From: Jiella marina
Lineage (GTDB): Bacteria > Pseudomonadota > Alphaproteobacteria > Rhizobiales > Rhizobiaceae
Length of the DNA: 64,000 bases
Direction of reading: 5' to 3'
Assembly (NCBI RefSeq): GCF_024359545.1
Contig: NZ_JAKQZG010000001.1
Location: 124,001-188,000 of the forward strand
A program made the translations under genes and the position numbers. Under the pieces are notes generated by a model. It worked only from the letters and a program-made list of their open reading frames with translations, was not told the origin of the DNA and ran no database searches. The first letter of the stretch is position 1. The number at the start of each line of letters is the position of its first letter. This document shows, piece after piece, positions 57,602 to 64,000 of this stretch.

Positions 57602-58813
57602 ATGATCACCGCTCACCGCTGGCGTTCTGCGATCCTATCCCTGCTGACGGCGTTGGTCGTGACCGTCGGCTGTGGGAATGCGTTCGCCGCGGATGAGCGC
57701 GTGATGACGGAGATTCAGCAGTTAGCCAGCGAGGACGGGCTGGAGGTGCGTTTCAAGCTGACGGGCAAGGTCGATGTTCGGACCTTTCAGCTGAAGAACC
57801 CGGACCGCATCGCCATCGACTTCGACAACACCGTCCCGGCGATCGAACCCGGCAGCCCGCCGGAAAACGACCTGGTCGAATCGACCCGGCACGGTCTCGT
57901 GGCGGCGGATCGCTACCGCGTCATCTTCCGGCTCAAGGCTCCGGCTTCGGCACGCGTAGAGCACGGGAGTGACGACGGAGAAGAGACCGTGGCCCTGTCG
58001 ATCGCACCGGTCGACGGCGCCGCGCAGAACTCCAACGCCGCCCCCCAACCGGTCGCAGTCGCGACTTCCGACAACAGCCCGAGTGTGGGCGGGGCGGAGA
58101 ACGTCAAGCCGCTGCTGATCGTCATCGATCCCGGCCACGGTGGCGACGACAATGGGGCGGTGTCGAAGTCGGGAACCCACGAGAAGGACATCAACCTGGA
58201 AAATGCCCGGGTTCTTCAGGACGTTCTGGAAGACTATCCGAATGTCGAGGTGAAACTCACGCGCCACGGGGACCGCTTCATTTCCCTCGATGATCGCGCG
58301 GCCCTCGCGCGGCGTCTGGGGGCCGATCTGTTCCTGTCGATCCATGCCGACTCGATCCGCTACAAGACGTTGCGCGGCGCGACCGTCTATACCCTGTCTG
58401 ACGAGGCTTCCGACGAGCTTTCACGCCAGATCGCGGCGTCGGAAAACGCGGCAGACCGCTTCGCACCGGAAGGCTGGGAAGCAAATGAACCGGAGGTCTT
58501 CGACATCCTTCTGGATCTCACTCGCCGCGAGACCGTCAGCTTTTCGGAGCATTTCGCCGCTGCGCTCGTCAGTGACCTGTCCAGGCGCAAGATCGAGCTG
58601 ATCAAGAATCCCAAGCGTTCCGCGGGGTTTCGCGTCCTGAAAGCCCCGGATGTGCCCTCGGTGCTGATCGAGATGGGCTTCCTGTCCAATGAAGAAGACG
58701 AGAAGCTCCTCAAGGACGAGAGCTGGCGCCGCCAGTTCGCTTCAGCCGTCGCCTCGGCCGTCGTGGGCTTCTTTCGCGGCGGAAAAGGCGAGGAACTGAC
58801 GAATCGCGACTGA
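57602..58813 (+). CDS. amiC: N-acetylmuramoyl-L-alanine amidase (AmiC-like)
   Basis: The 403-residue periplasmic enzyme has a signal peptide (about 1-30), an AMIN domain (about 38-140) that targets the divisome, and an Amidase_3 catalytic domain (about 170-395). Zinc-site motifs are IDPGHGG, HEKDINLE and SIHAD, with the catalytic Glu in IEMGFLSN. It cuts the bond between MurNAc and the stem peptide during cell separation. It lies just upstream of the mrcA gene, a common pairing in Rhizobiales. Confidence 0.94.
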   Translation: MITAHRWRSAILSLLTALVVTVGCGNAFAADERVMTEIQQLASEDGLEVRFKLTGKVDVRTFQLKNPDRIAIDFDNTVPAIEPGSPPENDLVESTRHGLVAADRYRVIFRLKAPASARVEHGSDDGEETVALSIAPVDGAAQNSNAAPQPVAVATSDNSPSVGGAENVKPLLIVIDPGHGGDDNGAVSKSGTHEKDINLENARVLQDVLEDYPNVEVKLTRHGDRFISLDDRAALARRLGADLFLSIHADSIRYKTLRGATVYTLSDEASDELSRQIAASENAADRFAPEGWEANEPEVFDILLDLTRRETVSFSEHFAAALVSDLSRRKIELIKNPKRSAGFRVLKAPDVPSVLIEMGFLSNEEDEKLLKDESWRRQFASAVASAVVGFFRGGKGEELTNRD

Positions 58814-59180
58814 GGTCCGCTTGCCCGACGCGATTGGTCGTGGTGCTTGCTGGGCCGGACGATTCGAGGCGGCGGCCACGACAGGTTCCCGCAAAGCGAG
58901 CGTCCAGGTCGGCACGTTAGGGGCGCTGCCCGAAAACTTAACAAACGGCTTAATCATGTCGCAAAAACTGTGGCAAACCGGCAACAAGCCTTGCCACAAC
59001 CGAAAATCAGGGCATGGGTCCATCCCAATGCCGCAATCTCCGGGCACGAAAGCAGGTGTTCCGTAGAACCGGCAAGAGGCGGGCGACGAGCGCGGTTTCG
59101 AGGGGTCGAGCGGCTCGACGGGACCGAGGTTGCCAAAAGGGGCCGGACATCACTGGCAGCAGCGTCCGGACGGAGTTTCG
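58814..59180. other. Leader region of mrcA
   Basis: A 367-bp gap between the amidase gene and mrcA without a supported gene. It includes an A-rich stretch around 58936-58985 (for example AAAACTTAAC), which may contain a promoter for mrcA. No terminator for the amidase gene is clear. Confidence 0.4.
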
Positions 59181-61628
59181 ATGATCAGACTGATCGGCTA
59201 TTTTTTCGGCCTCGGCGCCGTTTTCTTCATTCTCGTTGCCGGCGGCGTGGCCTGGTATGTCGAACGGATGGCCGAGGGGCTGCCGGACTATCAGGTGCTG
59301 GCCGACTATGAACCGCCGGTGACCACGCGCGTCCACGCCTCCGACGGCGGGCTGATGGCCGAATACGCCACCCAGCGCCGGCTTTTCCTGCCGATCCAGG
59401 CGATCCCCCCGCTCGTGAAGAATGCCTTCCTGTCGGCTGAAGACAAGAATTTCTATTCCCATCCCGGCGTCGACATCGAAGGCGTGGCGCGCGCGGTTCT
59501 GGTGATTGCGAAGGGTGGTCGCATGCAGGGTGCGTCCACGATCACGCAGCAGGTGGCAAAGAACTTCCTCCTGACCAACGAACGCACCTTCGATCGCAAG
59601 ATCAAGGAAGCGATCCTGTCTCTCAGAATCGAACAGGCCTATTCCAAGGACAAGATCCTCGAGCTCTACCTCAACGAGATCTATCTCGGCATGGGCTCCT
59701 ACGGCATCGCCGCCGCCTCGCTCGCCTATTTCGACAAGGCCGTGACCGAGCTCACTGTGGAAGAGGCGGCCTATCTCGCCGCGCTCCCCAAGGCGCCGGA
59801 AAACTACAACCCGTTCCGCAACTACGATCGGGCGATGGACCGGCGCAACTGGGTCATCGACCAGATGGCCGAGAACGGCTTTCTCAGCCGCGAGGAGGCC
59901 CAGGAGGCCAAGAACACCGATATTGATGTCAATCCGCGTCCTTCGGGCACCTATCTCGCCTCTTCGGAGTACTTTACCGAGGACGTCCGCCGCGAGATCG
60001 TCGAGCGCTATGGTTCCAAGGCGCTCTACGAAGGCGGTCTTTCCGTCCGCACGACCCTCGATCCCGAACTGCAGAAAGAGGCCCGGAAAGCTCTGCAGCA
60101 CGGTCTCGTCCAGTTCGATCAGAAGAAGGGCTATCGCGGTCCGGTCGCTACGATCGACATCGGCAGCGACTGGGGCGCTGCGCTAGGCGAGATCGAGGCG
60201 CTGTCCGACGTTCCCGAATGGCGGCTTGCCGTTGTGCTCGAAGCGGAATCGAACCGGGTGAGCATCGGTCTGCAGCCCGAACGCGCCGTTTCGGGGGCGC
60301 TGACGGCCGAGCGCGAAATCGCCACGATCGCGCTCTCCGACATGGAATGGGCGCTGTATCTCAACACCAAGGAAAAGACTGGAAAGGTCCGCTCGGCCGA
60401 CGACGTCTTGTCCCGCGGCGACGTTGTCTATGTCGAGAAGAAGTCCGAGGGCGAGGGCTACATCCTGCGCCAGCCACCGAAGGTTCAAGGCGCGCTGGTC
60501 GCCATGGAACCGGAGACCGGCCGGGTGCGCGCCATGGTCGGCGGCTTCTCCTTCGCCCAGTCCGAGTTCAACCGCGCCTCGCAGGCCTATCGCCAGCCGG
60601 GCTCCTCGTTCAAGCCGTTTGTCTACGCGACTGCGCTCGACAATGGCTACACCCCGTCTTCGGTGATCATGGACGCGCCGATCTCGCTGCCGGACGGCAA
60701 TGGCGGCTTCTGGACGCCGTCGAACTACGGCGGTGGCTCGGCCGGTCCTTCGACACTGCGTCTGGGGATCGAGAAGAGCCGCAATCTGATGACCGTGCGG
60801 CTGGCCAAGGACATGGGCATGGATCTGGTCGCAGCCTATGCGGAGCGCTTCGGCATCTACGACCGTCTCAAGCCTTTCCTGCCGATGGCCCTGGGCGCCG
60901 GCGAGACGACGGTGCTGCGCATGGTGACCGCCTATTCGGTGATCGCCAATGGCGGGCGTTCGATCGAACCCTCGCTGATCGACCGGATCCAGGATCGCTA
61001 CGGCCGCACCATCTACAAGCACGACCAGCGCTTCTGTGCCGAGTGCAACACGCGTGAATATGGCGGCGGGACGGAACCGGAACTCGTCGACCAGCGGGAT
61101 CAGGTGCTCGATCCGATGACCGCCTATCAGATCACCTCGATGATGGAGGGCGTCGTGCAGCGCGGCACGGCAACCCGCGTTGCCAAGCTGGGCGTGCCGG
61201 TGGCCGGCAAGACCGGCACCACCAATGACGAGAAGGACGTCTGGTTCGTCGGCTTTACCCCGGATCTCGTCTGCGGCGTTTTCATCGGCTACGACAACCC
61301 GCAGCCCATGGGACGCGGTGCCACGGGCGGCGGGCTGGCGGCTCCGGTCTTCGTCGACTTCATGGAAGATGCGCTCAAGGGCAAGCCGCCGGTCGAGTTC
61401 AAGGTGCCGGAAGGCATGCAGCTCATCGCCGTCAACCGGAAGACCGGCATGCGCGCCGAGGGTTCCGGCTCCGGCGTCATCATGGAAGCGTTCAAGCCCG
61501 GTACGGGACCGTCCGACAGCTATTCCGTCATCGGCATGGACGAAGTGGCGTCCGACCAGGGCTTTGCGCCCCGCGTCTCTCGCCAGGCCGAGGAGGCCAT
61601 TTCGCAGGGTGCCGGCGGTCTGTTCTGA
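59181..61628 (+). CDS. mrcA: Penicillin-binding protein 1A (bifunctional)
   Basis: The 815-residue class A PBP has one membrane anchor (about 5-27) and a glycosyltransferase domain (about 50-230) with catalytic Glu in SAEDKNFYSHPG and GASTITQQVAKN. A middle OB-like domain and a transpeptidase domain (about 430-760) follow, with Ser475 (SSFK), KSRN and KTGTT. It polymerises and crosslinks peptidoglycan. The start at 59181 follows a GGAG site; a start at 59130 would add 17 residues before the anchor. Confidence 0.96.
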   Translation: MIRLIGYFFGLGAVFFILVAGGVAWYVERMAEGLPDYQVLADYEPPVTTRVHASDGGLMAEYATQRRLFLPIQAIPPLVKNAFLSAEDKNFYSHPGVDIEGVARAVLVIAKGGRMQGASTITQQVAKNFLLTNERTFDRKIKEAILSLRIEQAYSKDKILELYLNEIYLGMGSYGIAAASLAYFDKAVTELTVEEAAYLAALPKAPENYNPFRNYDRAMDRRNWVIDQMAENGFLSREEAQEAKNTDIDVNPRPSGTYLASSEYFTEDVRREIVERYGSKALYEGGLSVRTTLDPELQKEARKALQHGLVQFDQKKGYRGPVATIDIGSDWGAALGEIEALSDVPEWRLAVVLEAESNRVSIGLQPERAVSGALTAEREIATIALSDMEWALYLNTKEKTGKVRSADDVLSRGDVVYVEKKSEGEGYILRQPPKVQGALVAMEPETGRVRAMVGGFSFAQSEFNRASQAYRQPGSSFKPFVYATALDNGYTPSSVIMDAPISLPDGNGGFWTPSNYGGGSAGPSTLRLGIEKSRNLMTVRLAKDMGMDLVAAYAERFGIYDRLKPFLPMALGAGETTVLRMVTAYSVIANGGRSIEPSLIDRIQDRYGRTIYKHDQRFCAECNTREYGGGTEPELVDQRDQVLDPMTAYQITSMMEGVVQRGTATRVAKLGVPVAGKTGTTNDEKDVWFVGFTPDLVCGVFIGYDNPQPMGRGATGGGLAAPVFVDFMEDALKGKPPVEFKVPEGMQLIAVNRKTGMRAEGSGSGVIMEAFKPGTGPSDSYSVIGMDEVASDQGFAPRVSRQAEEAISQGAGGLF

Positions 61629-61774
61629 TTGCTGTCCTGCTGCGGCGCTCCCGGCCCCCTTGGTTGACGAGGTGGTCCCGCCGCAGCTATGACCCGGCAC
61701 CTTCGATCCTGCCGGTCGGTCTGTGAACCGGCCGCAGCGGGTGATGACCTCAAGTTCAATTCGGAGAATGCGGC

Positions 61775-62903
61775 GTGCGTGCCGAGATCGAAACCATCGT
61801 TGACGAAGTCCGGCAGGCCATCAGCCTGCTAAGGAGGCATCTTTGACTGGGACAAGTCCGTCAAACGCCTCGATGATCTGAACCAGAAAGCCGAAGACCC
61901 TTCCATCTGGGACGACCCGATGGAAGCCCAGAAGCTGATGCGCGAGCGCCAGCAGCTGGAGGGCGCGATCACGGCAATCCGTGGTCTTACCCAGTCGCTC
62001 GAGGACAATATCGAACTCATCGCGATGGGCGAGGACGAGGACGACGAGAGCGTCATCCAGGAAGCCGAGACCGCGATCCGCGGACTGAAGGCCGAGGTCG
62101 ACAAGCGTCAGATCGAAACTCTTCTGTCTGGCGAGGCCGATTCGAACGACACCTATCTCGAAGTCCATTCGGGCGCCGGCGGGACCGAGAGCCAGGACTG
62201 GGCCGAGATGCTCGAGCGGATGTATATCCGCTGGGCCGAGCGGGCGAAGTTCAAGGTCGAGGTGCTCGAGGAGCATCCCGGCGAAGAAGCAGGCATCAAG
62301 TCGGCGACGCTGCTGATCAAGGGCCACAATGCCTATGGCTGGGCGAAGACGGAGTCGGGCGTCCACCGCCTGGTCCGCATCTCGCCCTATGACAGCCAGG
62401 CGCGGCGGCACACCTCCTTCGCTTCGGTCTGGGTCTACCCGGTGGTGGACGACACGATCGACATCGAGGTGAACGAGTCCGACTGCCGGGTCGATACCTA
62501 TCGCGCCTCGGGCGCTGGCGGACAGCACGTCAACACGACGGATTCGGCGGTGCGTATCACGCATATTCCGACCGGCATTGTCGTGGCCTGCCAGCAGGAG
62601 CGCTCGCAGCACAAGAACCGCGCGACGGCCTGGAACATGCTGAAGGCGCGTCTCTACGAGGCTGAGCTTGAGCGCCGGGAAGAAGCGGCCAATGCCGAGG
62701 CCTCGAGCAAGACCCAGATCGGATGGGGCCACCAGATCCGCTCCTACGTTCTGCAGCCCTATCAGCTGGTGAAGGATCTGCGGACGGGCGTCGAGCACAC
62801 GACACCCCAGGAAGTGCTCGACGGTGACCTCGACGAGTTCATGGAAGCCGCACTCGCCCATCGCGTCCATGGCGGCAACGCGGCGGTCGAAGACATCGAC
62901 TGA
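61775..62903 (+). CDS. prfB: Peptide chain release factor 2 (programmed +1 frameshift)
   Basis: RF2 ends translation at UGA and UAA. A GTG start at 61775, eight bases after a GGAG, gives 23 codons to an in-frame TGA at 61844-61846. A +1 shift there continues as [18 protein letters not shown] in the frame ending at 62903. Full-length product is about 376 residues. GGQ is present within [15 protein letters not shown], as is the SPF-equivalent region before it. Both pieces make one gene, not a pseudogene. Confidence 0.96.
61832..61846 (+). promoter_or_regulatory. Programmed frameshift site of prfB
   Basis: AGGAGG (61832-61837), then CAT and the slippery CTT-T before the TGA, is the classic prfB autoregulation signal. 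Low RF2 slows reading of UGA and lets the ribosome slip forward by one. Confidence 0.95.
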
Positions 62904-62944
62904 CCACCTGAGAATCGGTTTCGCGAACTTGGGCTGAGCGAGGC

Positions 62945-64000
62945 TCAGCCGAGTTCGCGAATCTGCTCTCCCATCCGGAAGAAGCGGGCCGGGTCGACGG
63001 CGCGGCCGTCTCGGCGGATCTCGTAGTGCAGATGCGGGCCGGTGCTTCTGCCCGTGCTGCCGACGGCGCCGATCGTCTCGCCGCGACTCACGACCTGCCC
63101 CTTCTTGACGTTGATCCGCGACATGTGGCCGTAGCGGGTCGTGATACCGTTGCCATGGTCGATCTCGACCATGTTGCCATAACCGCCCGAGCGTCCGGCA
63201 TGAACGACGGTTCCCGGGGCGGCGGCACCGATCCTGTGACCCATGGGGACCGCAAAATCGATGCCCGCATGCAGGGCACGGCGCTTCAGAAACGGATCCG
63301 AGCGAATACCGAAAGTGCTGGAGATTGCGTTGCGCGACATCGGCATGGCAAGCGGCATGTCTTCCGCAACCGCGCTCACGCGCTGCAAGTCATCGAGCGC
63401 CGTTTCAAGATCCGTATAGGAATCCTCGAAGGGGTCCGGTTCCGCGACGGGTTCGAACGGCCCGCCGGTCGCGCGCTCCGGTTCGCTTTGTTCGGGGAGG
63501 GCGATCCCGCCGGCTTTGAGGGTGCTGGCGATCTTCACCGCGCGTTCGCGGGCTTTCGTGGCGAGCGTCTCCAGGTGTTCGATCTGCTGAAGCTCGGCGA
63601 GGCTCAACGCCTTGCCGATTTCCCGGATCGCCTCCTCGGAGATGGCAGGTGCATTCTTTGCCACTCTGCTGGTTTTCTGGTCCTCTTGCTCGGCTATCCC
63701 TGCACGCAAACGACCGAGATCGAGCCTCGGATCGGCCTCCTCCGTGATGGAATCGGTTGAGAGAGTGTCGCTCGGAGCGGAGCCGGATGATGCGTCTGGG
63801 GAAATCGAGCCCGTCGAGAGATCTCGATCGAGCGAAGAGGCGTTCGCCGCGACGGGCTTGGGTGTCGGGATCGGAACAGAGGTGGGGATCAGCCCCGTGG
63901 CTTTTGCGCGCGACATCAGCGGCTGGAGGCGGTCATAGCGCGAGGCCAGCTCGTCCTGCTGTTCGAGCAGCACATCCACCTTCGTCTCGACCATCTTTTG
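62945..64000 (-). CDS. M23 (LytM-type) metallopeptidase, N-terminus beyond the window
   Basis: At least 351 residues are visible; the frame is open to the window edge, and the first Met in view (63994) is probably internal. The visible N-terminal part is helical and probably coiled-coil (EQQDELASRYDRLQ), then comes a Ser/Pro-rich linker, and a C-terminal M23 domain (last 130 residues) has the zinc motifs HAGIDF and HLHYE. Related rhizobial proteins are membrane-anchored peptidoglycan endopeptidases or their activators. The gene converges on prfB with 41 bases between. Confidence 0.92.
   Translation of the reverse strand, partial: QKMVETKVDVLLEQQDELASRYDRLQPLMSRAKATGLIPTSVPIPTPKPVAANASSLDRDLSTGSISPDASSGSAPSDTLSTDSITEEADPRLDLGRLRAGIAEQEDQKTSRVAKNAPAISEEAIREIGKALSLAELQQIEHLETLATKARERAVKIASTLKAGGIALPEQSEPERATGGPFEPVAEPDPFEDSYTDLETALDDLQRVSAVAEDMPLAMPMSRNAISSTFGIRSDPFLKRRALHAGIDFAVPMGHRIGAAAPGTVVHAGRSGGYGNMVEIDHGNGITTRYGHMSRINVKKGQVVSRGETIGAVGSTGRSTGPHLHYEIRRDGRAVDPARFFRMGEQIRELG

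Noticed and set aside
61775-61846. prfB as a frameshifted pseudogene
   Set aside because: The internal TGA is the conserved programmed frameshift, with its AGGAGG and CTTTGA signals.

Overview
The window is GC-rich (about 63% G+C by impression), densely coded chromosomal DNA of an alphaproteobacterium, most likely of the Hyphomicrobiales (Rhizobiales). The clues are the RNase E form and its C-terminal tail, an HWE-family histidine kinase, a DUF6894 protein, PHO-box-type sites with an 11-bp period, the FecR/CHASE2-cyclase gene pair and a methylotroph-type serine cycle cluster. I cannot fix the genus; an Aurantimonadaceae-like organism is a guess. There is no rRNA, tRNA, CRISPR array, transposase or phage gene in the window.

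Layout. (1) 1-7967: C-P lyase phosphonate locus, with the 3' end of phnI, then phnJ, phnK, phnL, a hexapeptide acetyltransferase, and phnC, phnD, phnE and phnM. Four tandem PHO-box-like repeats lie upstream of phnC, and a 54-residue membrane-protein ORF sits antisense between phnI and phnJ. (2) 8322-24370: a LysR regulator and a serine cycle island: ppc-glyA, the opposed ftfL-folD pair, a LuxR-type regulator with a degenerate receiver, then mcl-mtkA-mtkB-gck-sga. hprA, mtdA and fch are absent. Two intergenic regions carry inverted pairs of short palindromic repeats. (3) 24449-31745: a seven-gene minus-strand uronate operon (uxaC, TRAP dctPQM, kdgF, kduI, kduD) with a divergent GntR/FadR-type regulator and a matching operator.

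(4) 31760-40590: a probable cyclic-nucleotide block, the most unusual part: a PycTM-like (DUF5706) membrane protein, a 1194-residue FecR-TPR-beta-barrel protein, a CHASE2 adenylate cyclase translationally coupled to it, and a CPA1 Na+/H+ antiporter with a C-terminal cyclic-nucleotide-binding domain. (5) 40792-48077: a stress and signalling block with a YghA-like dehydrogenase, a MarR regulator, a single-domain response regulator, two paralogous Crp/Fnr regulators around a three-PAS HWE histidine kinase, and two small proteins. (6) 48209-64000: housekeeping and osmoprotection: isoaspartyl methyltransferase, pyrE, proVWX-type glycine betaine/choline importer, rne with a long leader, amidase, penicillin-binding protein 1A, prfB with its programmed frameshift, and a truncated M23 peptidase.

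Putting it together (inference): the cell scavenges phosphonates under phosphate limitation, assimilates C1 units through glycine/serine and acetyl-CoA, takes up betaines that could both protect and supply C1 units, and grows on plant- or algal-derived uronates. Starts were chosen by ribosome binding sites and overlaps; functions are from recognised motifs without database searches.
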